Positions 10,288 through 18,831 of a DNA stretch of 29,281 nt are shown here, in pieces (the stretch's first letter is position 1; every line of letters begins with the position of its first letter). The translations under genes were made by a program, and so were the position numbers. Under the pieces are notes generated by a model. The model saw only the letters and a list, made by a program, of their open reading frames with translations. It had not been told where the DNA came from and ran no database searches. The stretch is from JBBQWS01 sp038210415 (lineage in GTDB: Bacteria > Actinomycetota > Actinomycetes > Prado026), in assembly GCA_038210415.1 (NCBI GenBank), contig JBBQWS010000042.1, forward strand, positions 1-29,281, read 5' to 3'.

Positions 10288-10749
10288 TCACAGGGTGTCG
10301 GTGGAGTACTCGGCGCGCATCGACGCGAGCGCGGCCGCTTCGAGACTGACGCCCGCCTCGATCGCGGCGTCGATCGACCGGAAGTAGTTCTCGTAGCCCG
10401 CCGGGGTGACCAGGCACCGCACCAGGGCATCGTCCGGGCTCGCGTTGCGGAAGCCGTGAGCACACCCGCGTGGCACCGACACCCAGGTGTCCGGGCCGGC
10501 CTCGACAACGGCACCGTCGACGTCGAAGAGCACCTCACCGGACACGACGTGGAAGTGCTCGGCGTGGGCGTGGTGCACGTGCGGGGCGGCACCGAGCGCG
10601 CCGGGCTCGAGCACGCACTCGACGACAGCCAGCTCGCCTGAGGTCTCGTCGCCCCCGAGCCGTACGAGGTAGCGGACCCCGGCAACGCCGTTGAGCCACT
10701 CCCCCTGACCTTCGGGGCGAACCACGGGACGGGTCAGGGGCACGGACAT
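10288..10749 (-). CDS. Cupin-domain protein
   Basis: A 153-aa protein with one cupin barrel. Motif 1 is HVHHAHAEHFHVVSGEVLFDVDG (about residues 57-79), carrying several metal-ligand histidines and a Glu. Motif 2 is VPRGCAHGFRN (about 92-102). The C-terminal 45 residues are helical and acidic. No partner fixes the substrate; many such proteins bind sugars or small acids or act as dioxygenases. The ATG at 10749 was chosen because it begins just where homology to the fold starts and has TAGCAT 7 nt upstream, so it is probably leaderless. It is divergent from nadE with a 51-base gap. Confidence 0.85.
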   Translation of the reverse strand: MSVPLTRPVVRPEGQGEWLNGVAGVRYLVRLGGDETSGELAVVECVLEPGALGAAPHVHHAHAEHFHVVSGEVLFDVDGAVVEAGPDTWVSVPRGCAHGFRNASPDDALVRCLVTPAGYENYFRSIDAAIEAGVSLEAAALASMRAEYSTDTL

Positions 10750-10756
10750 GCGCCGG

Positions 10757-10794
10757 ATGCTACTCGGCTCGGTTTCCAGCGCGGGCCGTACGCT
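10757..10794. promoter_or_regulatory. Divergent leaderless promoters, cupin gene and nadE
   Basis: TAGCAT on the minus strand (10757-10762) lies 7 nt from the cupin ATG. TACGCT on the plus strand (10789-10794) lies 6 nt from the nadE GTG. Neither gene has a convincing ribosome site, so both messages probably start at the start codon, sharing a 51-base intergenic region. Confidence 0.55.
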
Positions 10795-10800
10795 GGGCAG

Positions 10801-12528
10801 GTGCCCGTTCTTCGCCTCGCTCTCGCCCAGGCCAACCCCGTCGTCGGCGACCTGTCCGGCAACTCCGACCAGGTGCTCCGCTACGCGAAGGAGGCTGCCG
10901 CTGCGGGCGCACAGGTCGTGGCGTTCCCCGAGATGTTCCTGACCGCGTACCCGGTCGAGGACCTCGCGCTGCGTCCGTCCTTCGTCGCGGCCAGCGTCGA
11001 GACCTTGGCTACCCTCGCGCCACGCCTGGCGGCCGAAGGGCTCGGCGACCTCGTGGTCGTCGTCGGGTACCTCGACCGCATGGTCGCGAACGACAGGCTC
11101 GGCCGGCCCCAGGGCAGCCCGCAGAATGCGGCGGCGGTGCTGCACGGCGGTCGAGTCGTCGCCCGGTACGCCAAGCACCACCTGCCCAACTACGGAGTGT
11201 TCGACGAGTACCGCTACTTCGTCCCCGGCGACCGGCCTTGTGTCGTCCGAGTCTGTGGCGTCGACATCGCGCTGGCCATCTGCGAGGACCTGTGGCAGGA
11301 CGGTGGCCCCGTTGCGGCCACGCGCGCCTCTGCAGCGGGGCTGCTGCTGGTCATCAACGGATCGCCGTTCGAGGTCAACAAGGACGACGTGCGGCTGGAG
11401 CTGTGCCGGAAACGTGCGGCCGAAGCCGGGTGCACCCTCGCGTACCTCAACATGGTCGGCGGGCAGGACGAGCTGGTCTTCGACGGTGACTCGCTGGTCG
11501 TCGCCGCTGACGGCACGGTGCTCAGCCGAGCCGGCCAGTTCACCGACGAGCTGGTCGTTCTCGACCTCGACCTGCCGGCGGCAGACGATTCCCGAGCCGT
11601 CGACGCTGTCGTCGGACGAGCCGACACCGGTCCCGGCACGGCTGCGGCGGAGCCCCGATTCGCCGAGCGGCTGCCCGACGACGCCGAGGTGTACGCCGCG
11701 ATCACGCTGGCCCTGCGCGACTACGTCCGCAAGAACGGCTTCCGGTCCGTCGCGATCGCGTTGTCCGGAGGCATCGACTCGGCCCTCGTCGCCGCCATCG
11801 CGTGCGACGCCGTCGGAGCCGAGAACGTCCACTGCGTCAGCCTGCCCAGTGCCTACTCCTCGCAGCACTCGCGCGACGATGCGGCCGAACTGGCCGAGCG
11901 CACCGGCTGCCGATTCCGCACCGTCGAGATCGCGACCATGGTCGACGCGTTCCTCGGCCAGCTCGGGCTGACCGGGCTGGCCGAGGAGAACCTCCAGGCG
12001 AGGGTGCGTGGAACCACGATGATGGGGATCTCCAACGCCGAGGGGCACCTCGTGCTGGCCACCGGCAACAAGAGCGAGCTGGCCGTCGGCTACTCGACGA
12101 TCTACGGGGACGCCGTTGGCGGATTCGCTCCCATAAAGGACGTCTCGAAGACGTTGGTCTGGCGGCTCTCCCGCTGGCGCAACGCCGAGGCCGACCGGCT
12201 GGGGCAGGTCGCGCCGATCCCCGTGAGCTCGATCGAGAAGCCGCCGTCGGCAGAGTTACGGCCGGGGCAGCTCGACACCGACTCGCTCCCCGACTACGGC
12301 CAGCTCGACGCCGTGCTGGACGAGTACGTCGAGCAGGACCGCGGGGCCGAGCACCTCGCGGCGACCGGGTTCGACACCGAGCTGGTCGAGCGGATCCTCC
12401 AGCTCACCGACGCGGCCGAGTACAAACGACGCCAATACCCACCTGGCCCGAAGATCTCGTTCAAGGCGTTCGGCCGCGACCGAAGGCTGCCGATCACGAA
12501 CCGGTGGCGCGAACGCGTCACTCGCTGA
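10801..12528 (+). CDS. nadE: Glutamine-dependent NAD+ synthetase
   Basis: A 575-aa two-domain enzyme that converts nicotinic acid adenine dinucleotide to NAD+, using glutamine as nitrogen donor. The N-terminal nitrilase-type amidase carries the triad Glu44 (AFPEMF), Lys125 (RYAKHHLPN) and Cys161 (AICEDLW). The C-terminal synthetase holds the ATP-binding P-loop LSGGIDSAL (321-329) and LATGNKSELAVGYSTIYGD. This is the bacterial fused form of medium length. The GTG start has no ribosome site but has TACGCT 6 nt upstream. Its 3' end overlaps the convergent tetR gene by 11 bases. Placement beside two glutamine synthetases suits its need for glutamine. Confidence 0.96.
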   Translation: MPVLRLALAQANPVVGDLSGNSDQVLRYAKEAAAAGAQVVAFPEMFLTAYPVEDLALRPSFVAASVETLATLAPRLAAEGLGDLVVVVGYLDRMVANDRLGRPQGSPQNAAAVLHGGRVVARYAKHHLPNYGVFDEYRYFVPGDRPCVVRVCGVDIALAICEDLWQDGGPVAATRASAAGLLLVINGSPFEVNKDDVRLELCRKRAAEAGCTLAYLNMVGGQDELVFDGDSLVVAADGTVLSRAGQFTDELVVLDLDLPAADDSRAVDAVVGRADTGPGTAAAEPRFAERLPDDAEVYAAITLALRDYVRKNGFRSVAIALSGGIDSALVAAIACDAVGAENVHCVSLPSAYSSQHSRDDAAELAERTGCRFRTVEIATMVDAFLGQLGLTGLAEENLQARVRGTTMMGISNAEGHLVLATGNKSELAVGYSTIYGDAVGGFAPIKDVSKTLVWRLSRWRNAEADRLGQVAPIPVSSIEKPPSAELRPGQLDTDSLPDYGQLDAVLDEYVEQDRGAEHLAATGFDTELVERILQLTDAAEYKRRQYPPGPKISFKAFGRDRRLPITNRWRERVTR

Positions 12529-13126
12529 CGGCGCCGACACCGCGCAGCACCATGTCGACGAGCGCGGTGGACGACGCCGGTGCCGGGCGACCCATCCCGG
12601 CCTGCATGAGGTTCATGTACATCATCGGCGCCGCAAGCATGGTGACCGCCAGCTCGACGTCGACGTCCGGGCGTAGTTCGCCGGACGCGATGCCGGCGCG
12701 GACGACACTGCGGAACCGGTCGCGACGTGGGTCGATCACCTTGCGGTAGAACACCCGCATCAGGTCCGGCTGGGTGGCCGACAGCGAGATCACGCGCGGC
12801 AGGATCTGGCCGGAGCGCGTCTTCTGCGACTTGCACCGGATGTGCTCGAGCATCGCCACGAGCTGCTCGCGAACGGTCGGCAGGTTCGGCACTGCGGGCA
12901 GCTCGTCGTTGAGCCGGCTGAGGGCGTCCTCGACCAGCTCGTCCTTGCCGGCCCAGCGCCGGTAGATCGTGGCCTTGCCCACCCCCGCCCGCGCTGCCAC
13001 GGCCTCCACCGACAGAGCCGAGACGCCCTCGGCCACGATCAGGTCGAGGGTCGCGTCGATGATCGCGGCCTCAGCCTCGGCCGACCGAGGTCGTCCGCGG
13101 CGTTGCGTGTTCTCCTGCTCTGTCAC
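12518..13126 (-). CDS. TetR-family regulator of the adjacent MFS exporter
   Basis: A 202-aa TetR/AcrR repressor. The N-terminal helix-turn-helix is clear (EAVAARAGVGKATIYRRWAG, about residues 42-61), preceded by an Arg-rich arm (RRGRPRSAEAEAAI). The C-terminal two thirds are a helical ligand-binding and dimerisation domain. The GTG at 13126 was chosen because it begins right at the start of the homologous region; the frame stays open upstream into the MFS gene. It starts 11 bases after the exporter's stop on the same strand, so the two are one operon. It most likely binds the palindrome at 14789-14806 and represses its own operon until the drug binds. Confidence 0.92.
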   Translation of the reverse strand: MTEQENTQRRGRPRSAEAEAAIIDATLDLIVAEGVSALSVEAVAARAGVGKATIYRRWAGKDELVEDALSRLNDELPAVPNLPTVREQLVAMLEHIRCKSQKTRSGQILPRVISLSATQPDLMRVFYRKVIDPRRDRFRSVVRAGIASGELRPDVDVELAVTMLAAPMMYMNLMQAGMGRPAPASSTALVDMVLRGVGAVSE

Positions 13127-13137
13127 GAGTCTCGCGC

Positions 13138-14766
13138 CTACTCGACTGATGCCACGGAGCTGCGGGTGGGCGGCTTGATCAGCGGAAGGACGAAGAAGAC
13201 GATCCCCGCTGCCAGCAGCACCACCAGGGCCGAGATCCACGAAGTCAGGTGAGTGGCGCTGAGGAAGGCGTTGTAAGCACCCTGGCGCGCGGCAGCAAGC
13301 GCGTCCGCCGGGGCGCCGTTCGCCAGCGCCTGCTGGAGCACGGCGTCGGTCGCGATGATCGACTGCGAGGCCGCGTCGCGTGCCGCCGGCGGCAGCCCCG
13401 CGAGAGCGGGCGCCGATGCGGACGCGTAGCGCGTCGCCAGCAGCGTGCCGACGATCGCGATTCCGAAGGCGCCGAACACCTGGCGGACGGTGTTCTGCAC
13501 CGCGGACCCCGCGCCGACCCGCGCGATCGGCAGCACGTTCTGCATCACAGTCGAGGCCGGCGCGATCACGTTGCCCATCCCGAAGCCGAAGAAGAAGAAG
13601 ATCACCAGGACGAACCAGAGCGGGCTGTCGAGCTTGAGCTGGGTCAGGCCGAGCTGGGAAACGGTGACGATGAGCAAGCCCGTAGTCATCACCGTCTTGT
13701 AGCCGAACCGGGTCACCATCTTCGCGCTGCGCGGAGCCGCGATGATCTGCCCGAGGGCGAAGGGCAGGAAGCACAGGCCGGCGACGAGGGTGGTGTATCC
13801 GCGCAGCACCTGCAGGTAGAAGGGCAGCGAGAAGGTGATCCCGGACAGGGCGAAGAACGCCAGGCTCACTGCGGTCAGGCTGACGGCGTAGCCGCGGTTG
13901 GTGAACAGCGAGACATCGAACGACTTGTGGTCGCTGCGGGCCTCGATCACCACGAACAGAGCCAGGATCAGCACCCCGGAGATCATCGGGAGCAGGACGG
14001 AAGGCGCCGTCCACTGCTTGGTCTCGGACGCGTGGATGATGCCGTAAACGAGCGACACCAGGCCGACGAATGAGATCGCGAGGCCCTGCAGGTCGAGGCG
14101 CTGGGCGTTGGGATTGCGCGATTCCGGCACGACGCGGGCTATACCGATCAGGCCCACGATCACGATCGGGATGTTGATCAGGAAGACCGAGCCCCAGTCG
14201 TTGCCGGTCAACCAGTTCGACCAGCTCGGGTTCTGCAGCAACAGGCCGCCGAGGACGGGGCCGAGCGCCACGGCGCCGCCGACTGCGGCAGCCCAGGCGC
14301 CGATCGCCTTGCCGCGCTCGTGGGGCGGGAAGACGACCGTGATGATGGCCAGCGTGACGGGGGTGACGGCTGCGCCGCCGATGCCCATGACCGCGCGGAA
14401 ACCGATCAGCATGCCTGCGCTGGAGGAGAACGCGCAGACCGCCGAGGCGACCATGAAGATCGTCAGCCCGATCGAGAGGATCTTCCGCCGGCCGTAGCGG
14501 TCGCCGAGCACGCCCCAGGTGAACAGCAGGGCGGCGAAGACGAGGACGTACGAGTCGACCGACCACACGAGCTGGCTCTGTGTCGCGTTGAGGTCCCTCT
14601 GGATCGTCGGCAGCGCGATGTTGAGCACCGTGTTGTCGAGCACCACGACGAGCAGACTCACCACGAGGACGCCGAGGATCGCCCAGCGCTTCGGGTGACC
14701 GTCCGCGGTGGGTGCCCAGTCCTTCGAGGCTCGCTCTGCCTGTGCGGCGTGTGCTTCCGCGTTCAC
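13138..14766 (-). CDS. DHA2-family (14-TM) MFS multidrug exporter
   Basis: A 542-aa transporter of the EmrB/QacA group. Visible signatures are the first-helix VVVLDNTVLNIALPTIQRDL (about residues 39-58), motif A GVLGDRYGRRKIL (about 86-98), the helix-5 antiporter region GGAVALGPVLGGLLL, and about 14 hydrophobic segments. It probably exports hydrophobic drugs or dyes by proton antiport; the actual substrate is unknown. The GTG start is preceded by AGGAG at a 6-nt spacing. It shares an operon with the tetR gene that follows it and has a palindromic operator 22 bases before the start. Confidence 0.92.
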   Translation of the reverse strand: MNAEAHAAQAERASKDWAPTADGHPKRWAILGVLVVSLLVVVLDNTVLNIALPTIQRDLNATQSQLVWSVDSYVLVFAALLFTWGVLGDRYGRRKILSIGLTIFMVASAVCAFSSSAGMLIGFRAVMGIGGAAVTPVTLAIITVVFPPHERGKAIGAWAAAVGGAVALGPVLGGLLLQNPSWSNWLTGNDWGSVFLINIPIVIVGLIGIARVVPESRNPNAQRLDLQGLAISFVGLVSLVYGIIHASETKQWTAPSVLLPMISGVLILALFVVIEARSDHKSFDVSLFTNRGYAVSLTAVSLAFFALSGITFSLPFYLQVLRGYTTLVAGLCFLPFALGQIIAAPRSAKMVTRFGYKTVMTTGLLIVTVSQLGLTQLKLDSPLWFVLVIFFFFGFGMGNVIAPASTVMQNVLPIARVGAGSAVQNTVRQVFGAFGIAIVGTLLATRYASASAPALAGLPPAARDAASQSIIATDAVLQQALANGAPADALAAARQGAYNAFLSATHLTSWISALVVLLAAGIVFFVLPLIKPPTRSSVASVE

Positions 14767-14788
14767 AGGAACTCCTGATTCATCGATC

Positions 14789-14806
14789 CGATACGGTTTC
14801 GTATCG
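14789..14806. promoter_or_regulatory. Perfect palindromic TetR-type operator
   Basis: CGATACGGTTTCGTATCG has two 7-bp perfect arms around GTTT. It lies 22 bases before the MFS start and 136 bases before panB, and is the only strong palindrome in that gap. TetR repressors commonly bind palindromes of this size at the promoter of the operon that encodes them. Confidence 0.75.
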
Positions 14807-14942
14807 TAAAAGTAGCGGCGAGCGCCCGCCCGGGCAACCCGAGACCAGGGCCCTCGGTTGCTGTCACCACGGGTCGCCGCGTGCCATCATGGAGTTCTCC
14901 GTACGGGGACCCCGCCTGGGGCCTCGAGATGGGAGTGACAAC

Positions 14943-15773
14943 ATGACCGACCTGCCCACGTTGTACGGCGGAACCTACAGCCGCCGTCTCACCGTCCGCG
15001 ACATCGCTGCTGCCAAGAAGGCCGGTGAGAAGTGGCCGATGCTGACGGCCTACGACCAGTACGCCGCCAGCATCTTCGACGATGCGGGCATCCCCGTTCT
15101 CCTGGTCGGAGACTCCGCCGCCAACACCGTGCTGGGGTACGACAACACCCTTCCGGTGACCGTCGACGAGCTGATCCCGCTCGTGCGTGCCGTCGTCCGC
15201 TCCACGAAGCGAGCCCTCGTCGTCGCGGACTTCCCGTTCGGCTCGTACGAGTCGTCGCCCCAGCAGGCCCTCGAGACGGCCATCCGGTTCGTCAAGGAGG
15301 GTGGTGCCCAGGCGGTCAAACTCGAAGGTGGCCGACGGGTCCTGCACCAGGTCGAGGCGCTCGTGGGCGCGGGAATCCCCGTCATGGGTCACCTCGGGCT
15401 CACCCCTCAGTCTGTCAATGCCATGGGCGGCTACCGGGTCCAGGGTCGAGGCGAGGCCGGCGATCAGTTGCTGCGCGACGCGAAGGAGCTGGAGCACGCA
15501 GGTGCGTTCTCGGTCGTGCTCGAGGTGGTCCCGGTCGACCTCGCACAGCGAGTCACCGCATCGTTGTCGATCCCCACCATCGGCATCGGGGCAGGCAGCG
15601 GCACCGACGCCCAGGTCCTGGTGTGGCAGGACCTGCTCGGACTCAACCCGAACCCCGCCAGGTTCGTCCGCCCTTACGCCGACCTGCGGACCGTGATGAG
15701 CACGGCCATCCATGCGTGGGCCGACGACGTCGTCTCCGGCGCCTATCCCGACGAGCAGACGTCGTACCGCTGA
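14943..15773 (+). CDS. panB: 3-methyl-2-oxobutanoate hydroxymethyltransferase
   Basis: A 276-aa enzyme that makes ketopantoate from alpha-ketoisovalerate and methylene-tetrahydrofolate, the first step of pantothenate and coenzyme A synthesis. Magnesium and substrate residues are visible: Asp57 (LVGDSAANTVLGYDNTLPVT), Asp96 (VADFPFGSY), Glu128 (VKLEGG) and the catalytic Glu194 (VLEVVP). MGHLGLTPQSV and IPTIGIGAGSGTDAQVLVWQD are also diagnostic. The ATG at 14943 was chosen because GGGAGTGA lies just upstream and homology starts there; the frame stays open for 77 codons upstream without similarity. It is monocistronic and converges on npdG with 3 bases between stops. Confidence 0.96.
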   Translation: MTDLPTLYGGTYSRRLTVRDIAAAKKAGEKWPMLTAYDQYAASIFDDAGIPVLLVGDSAANTVLGYDNTLPVTVDELIPLVRAVVRSTKRALVVADFPFGSYESSPQQALETAIRFVKEGGAQAVKLEGGRRVLHQVEALVGAGIPVMGHLGLTPQSVNAMGGYRVQGRGEAGDQLLRDAKELEHAGAFSVVLEVVPVDLAQRVTASLSIPTIGIGAGSGTDAQVLVWQDLLGLNPNPARFVRPYADLRTVMSTAIHAWADDVVSGAYPDEQTSYR

Positions 15774-15776
15774 TCG

Positions 15777-16451
15777 TCAGACGTCGGTGATGCGCACCCC
15801 TGAGTGCACGTGGTAACGCCGGTTGACCGAGATCAGGTTCGCGGTCAACGCCTCGACCTGGCGGGCGCCACGGGACCGGCCGGCGTAGATGCCACGCATG
15901 CCGGGGATGCGCGCAACCAGTGCCTGGACGAGATCGGTGGCCTCGCGGTCGTCGCCGACGACAAGGATGTCCGTGGCGAACGACTCGACGGTCGGGTCGA
16001 GCAGCAGCACCGCGCTGACATGGTGGAACGCGCCCACGACGCGAGACTGCGGCAGCAGGACCGCCGCCTGCTGCACGGCCGAACCCTCCCGGACGTCGAG
16101 CGCGAAGGCGCCCTGCTTGTCGAAGCCGAGCGGGTTCACGCAGTCGACGACGACCTTGCCCGCCAACAGGGTCGAGAGCGTAGCCAGCAGAGTGGAGTGA
16201 CCGGCCCAAGGCACGGCGACGATCACGACATCCGACTGCGCCGCGCAGTCGTCGTTGCTGTGGCCAGTGACGCCATGGCCGAGCTGCGCCGCGGCGGTCT
16301 CGGCGCGAGCAGGATCGCGGGAGCCGATCAGCACGCGTTGCCCCGCCGACGCAAGGCGCAGTGCGAGTCCGCGCCCCTGTTCGCCGGTTCCGCCGAGGAC
16401 GCCGACGGAGAACTTGGACACATCGGGAAGGTCGAGCGGAGCAGTCGTCAT
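15777..16451 (-). CDS. npdG: F420-dependent NADP reductase
   Basis: A 224-aa dehydrogenase of the F420:NADP oxidoreductase family, which exchanges hydride between cofactor F420 and NADP. The Rossmann loop is VGVLGGTGEQGRGLALRLA (about residues 17-35), followed by IGSRDPARA (NADP phosphate binding). Later blocks are DVVIVAVPW, KVVVDCVNPLGF, VVGAFHHVSA and VVGDDREA, all in the family order. Its presence implies that the organism makes F420. The ATG start has no clear ribosome site; a CAGGAT box lies 6 nt upstream, so it may be leaderless. It is divergent from the 203-aa unknown gene. Confidence 0.9.
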   Translation of the reverse strand: MTTAPLDLPDVSKFSVGVLGGTGEQGRGLALRLASAGQRVLIGSRDPARAETAAAQLGHGVTGHSNDDCAAQSDVVIVAVPWAGHSTLLATLSTLLAGKVVVDCVNPLGFDKQGAFALDVREGSAVQQAAVLLPQSRVVGAFHHVSAVLLLDPTVESFATDILVVGDDREATDLVQALVARIPGMRGIYAGRSRGARQVEALTANLISVNRRYHVHSGVRITDV

Positions 16452-16495
16452 GCCGGGATCCTGTCAAACCTGGTCGGGTACGGCACCATGGCCCC
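16452..16495. promoter_or_regulatory. Divergent promoter region, npdG and unknown gene
   Basis: CAGGAT (minus strand) sits 6 nt before the npdG ATG, and CACCAT (plus strand) sits 6 nt before the ATG at 16496. Both are C-for-T variants of the TANNNT box seen elsewhere in the window. Neither gene has a ribosome site. Only 44 bases separate the two starts. Confidence 0.35.
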
Positions 16496-17107
16496 ATGGA
16501 TGCTGCCCGGGTTGCGCTGCTCCGCGACCTGGTCGCCAGCACCGGCTGGGTGGAACGGACGCAGTCGTTCGCGCACGTCATGCGCCGGTCGACCCGTAGC
16601 CCAGGCGGCCTGCTGCTCGTCGGGACACCCGAGGACGAGCCGTGGCATCTCGCCGCCCACCTGACCGACGAGTCACGGATCACCGGGATCGCCGAGCTCG
16701 CACCGACCTTGATCCGCTGGCAACCGCCACCCGGCGCCCCACCGCACCTCGCCGTCACGATGGCTCGACTCGAACGGGCCCGGCGTGGTGAGACCGTGTT
16801 CGTCGTGGCCGAGGACACCGCCCCGGACCCGCTGCTCGAACGGGTCGCCGACGCGCGCAGGACCGGAGCGACAGTCCTGGCGATCGAGGCCGGAGACACC
16901 CAGCTGCAGGGCCTCGCCCACGAGTCGCTGACGGTAGTCACGGCCGACCTCGTGGTGCCGGAGCTCACGTTCGAGAGCATCCAGCACCTCGTCAGCCTCG
17001 CCGCTGGTCAGGAGCCGGGGTCGCAGCAAGGTGGACGGACCAGTCTTCGGGACCGTCTTGCCCGGGCTCTCGACGTCATCAGCGGGCCACAGTCTCCCCG
17101 TGACTGA
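16496..17107 (+). CDS. Conserved actinobacterial protein of unknown function
   Basis: A 203-aa soluble protein. The blocks STGWVERTQSF, RSPGGLLLVGTPEDEPWHLAAHL and RRTGATVLAIEAGD recall, from memory, a conserved actinobacterial hypothetical family; I cannot give it a function. Alternating beta strands and helices (LLLVGTP, ETVFVVAED, ATVLAIEAG, SLTVVTADLVV) suggest an alpha/beta fold of the SIS or Rossmann type, but no nucleotide-binding glycine loop is clear. The ATG at 16496 was chosen because homologous sequence begins there and CACCAT precedes it by 6 nt; the in-frame region upstream overlaps npdG. Its stop overlaps the start of the next MFS gene by 8 bases, so the two are probably co-translated. 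Confidence 0.75.
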   Translation: MDAARVALLRDLVASTGWVERTQSFAHVMRRSTRSPGGLLLVGTPEDEPWHLAAHLTDESRITGIAELAPTLIRWQPPPGAPPHLAVTMARLERARRGETVFVVAEDTAPDPLLERVADARRTGATVLAIEAGDTQLQGLAHESLTVVTADLVVPELTFESIQHLVSLAAGQEPGSQQGGRTSLRDRLARALDVISGPQSPRD

Positions 17108-18413
17108 CGACCTGCGCTCGTTGCTGACGCGGTCGGCGCTCGACCTGACCCCGCTACGCACGTCACGTGAGTTCCGGCTGCTCTTCATCGGCAGCTCGGT
17201 GACGCGGGTCGGTTCCATGATCACGTACGTCGCCCTGCCGTTCCAGGTGAAGCAGCTCACCGGGTCGTTCGTCCTGGTGGGTGTGCTGGGGGCAGTGGAG
17301 CTGGTACCCCTGGTGGTCTTCGGGCTGTACGGCGGTGCGCTGGCCGACGCGGTCGACCGTCGCACCATGGTGCTGGTCACCGAGCTCTCGTTCGCGTTCA
17401 TGTCGGCGCTCCTGCTGGTCAACGCGCTGATCCCCCGTCCCAGCCTCGTGCCGATCTACGTCTTCGCATTCCTGTCGGCCGCACTGGACGGATTGCAACG
17501 GCCATCACTCGACGCGCTGCTGCCACGGGTCGTTCCGCACGACCAGCTCGCCGCGGCGGGAGCGATCAACAACCTCAGCCACACGCTGTCGACGATGGCC
17601 GGGCCGGCGCTGGGCGGCGTCCTCATCGCGACCGCGGGCATCTGGTCCGGCTACGCAGTCGATCTGGTCACGTTCGGTGCTTCGCTCGTGGCATTGCTCA
17701 TGATGCGACCCGTGCCACCGCTCGATCACGCCGAACCTCCTAGCGTCCGTGCGATCGGCGAAGGCCTGTCGTACGCCTGGTCGCGCAAGGACCTGCTCGG
17801 CACCTACCTCGTCGATCTCTCGGCGATGTTCCTCGCCTTCCCCTACGCGCTCTTCCCGTTCGTCGCCGACGCACTTGATGCGCCGTGGTCCTTGGGGCTG
17901 CTGTACTCAGCCGGCTTCGCGGGCGGCGCCATGGCGATGCTCACCAGCGGGTGGAGCAGGCGGGTGCACCACCACGGCAGGGCCATCGTCTACGCATCCG
18001 CTCTCTGGGGCGCCGCGATCGCAGCCTTCGGTCTGACGTCGAACGTCTGGCTCGCACTGTTCTTCCTCACCGTCGCCGGTGCCGGCGACATGATCAGCGG
18101 CCTGTTCCGCCAGCTGATGTGGAACCAGACGATCCCCGACGAGCTGCGTGGTCGGATGGCCGGAACCGAGTTGCTGTCCTACTCGCTGGGACCGCAGCTC
18201 GGACAGGTGCGGTCGAGTGTCGTCGCGCAGTGGACGAGCCTTCGGTTCTCCATCGCGTCTGGCGGAATCGCCTGTGTAGCAGGCGCTTTCGTCCTCGCGG
18301 CCGCATTACCGACCTTGTGGCAGTACGACGAGCGGACCGACGAGCACGCCGTACGGGAACGCCAGGTGAGGTCCGCGAAAGCCGACGAGGCGAACGACAC
18401 GGCTGACGACTGA
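17100..18413 (+). CDS. MFS transporter, EntS-like
   Basis: A 437-aa major facilitator protein with about 12 membrane segments. The N-terminus TPLRTSREFRLLFIGSSVTRVGSMITYVALPFQ and the loop GGALADAVDRRTMVL (motif A) place it in the MFS_3/EntS group, which includes siderophore and drug exporters. The substrate is unknown. The C-terminal 40 residues are hydrophilic and cytoplasmic. The GTG at 17100 was chosen because homology starts there; it overlaps the end of the upstream 203-aa gene by 8 bases, pointing to translational coupling. A longer in-frame start at 17031 lies inside the upstream gene and adds an unlikely N-terminus. Confidence 0.85.
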   Translation: MTDDLRSLLTRSALDLTPLRTSREFRLLFIGSSVTRVGSMITYVALPFQVKQLTGSFVLVGVLGAVELVPLVVFGLYGGALADAVDRRTMVLVTELSFAFMSALLLVNALIPRPSLVPIYVFAFLSAALDGLQRPSLDALLPRVVPHDQLAAAGAINNLSHTLSTMAGPALGGVLIATAGIWSGYAVDLVTFGASLVALLMMRPVPPLDHAEPPSVRAIGEGLSYAWSRKDLLGTYLVDLSAMFLAFPYALFPFVADALDAPWSLGLLYSAGFAGGAMAMLTSGWSRRVHHHGRAIVYASALWGAAIAAFGLTSNVWLALFFLTVAGAGDMISGLFRQLMWNQTIPDELRGRMAGTELLSYSLGPQLGQVRSSVVAQWTSLRFSIASGGIACVAGAFVLAAALPTLWQYDERTDEHAVRERQVRSAKADEANDTADD

Positions 18414-18506
18414 GCGCCGAAAGGTGCGCGATCGCACCATGTTCTGTCACGCTCTGCGCAGACAGCGTTCGGCGACCGCGCCGAACCTCGCGACCAGGAG
18501 GCATTC

Positions 18507-18818
18507 GTGCCGGCGAAGTTCGTTCTCTCCAAGGACAAGGGCGGCAAGTTCCGCTTCAACCTGTTGGCCACCAACGGACAGGTCATTGCCTCGTCCGAGG
18601 GCTACAACACCAAGGCAGCAGCAAACAACGGGATCAACTCCGTCAAGAAGAACGCGGCCAGCGCCGCCGTCCAAGACAACACCGCTGCGGCTGCAGCACC
18701 GACCAAGGCCGCGGCCAAGAAGGCCCCGGCCAAGAAGGCGCCGGCCAAGAAGGCAGTCGTCAAGAAAGCCGCACCGGCCAAGAAGGCCCCCGCGAAGCGC
18801 GTGGCCAAGAAGGGCTAA
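18507..18818 (+). CDS. DUF1508 (YegP-type) protein with histone H1-like Lys/Ala tail
   Basis: A 103-aa basic protein. Residues 1-58 form one DUF1508 unit (FVLSKDKGGKFRFNLLATNG, then VIASSEGYNTKAAANNGI), a small beta-rich fold seen in YegP. Residues 70-103 are a low-complexity tail of Lys, Ala and Pro built from AKKAPAKKAPAKKA-type repeats, like the tails of histone H1 or of mycobacterial HupB. Such tails usually bind DNA or RNA without sequence specificity, so a nucleoid or nucleic-acid role is a fair inference. The GTG start has AGGAG at 18496-18500. A strong hairpin terminator follows. Confidence 0.85.
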   Translation: MPAKFVLSKDKGGKFRFNLLATNGQVIASSEGYNTKAAANNGINSVKKNAASAAVQDNTAAAAAPTKAAAKKAPAKKAPAKKAVVKKAAPAKKAPAKRVAKKG

Positions 18819-18831
18819 CGCTTCACCGCAC

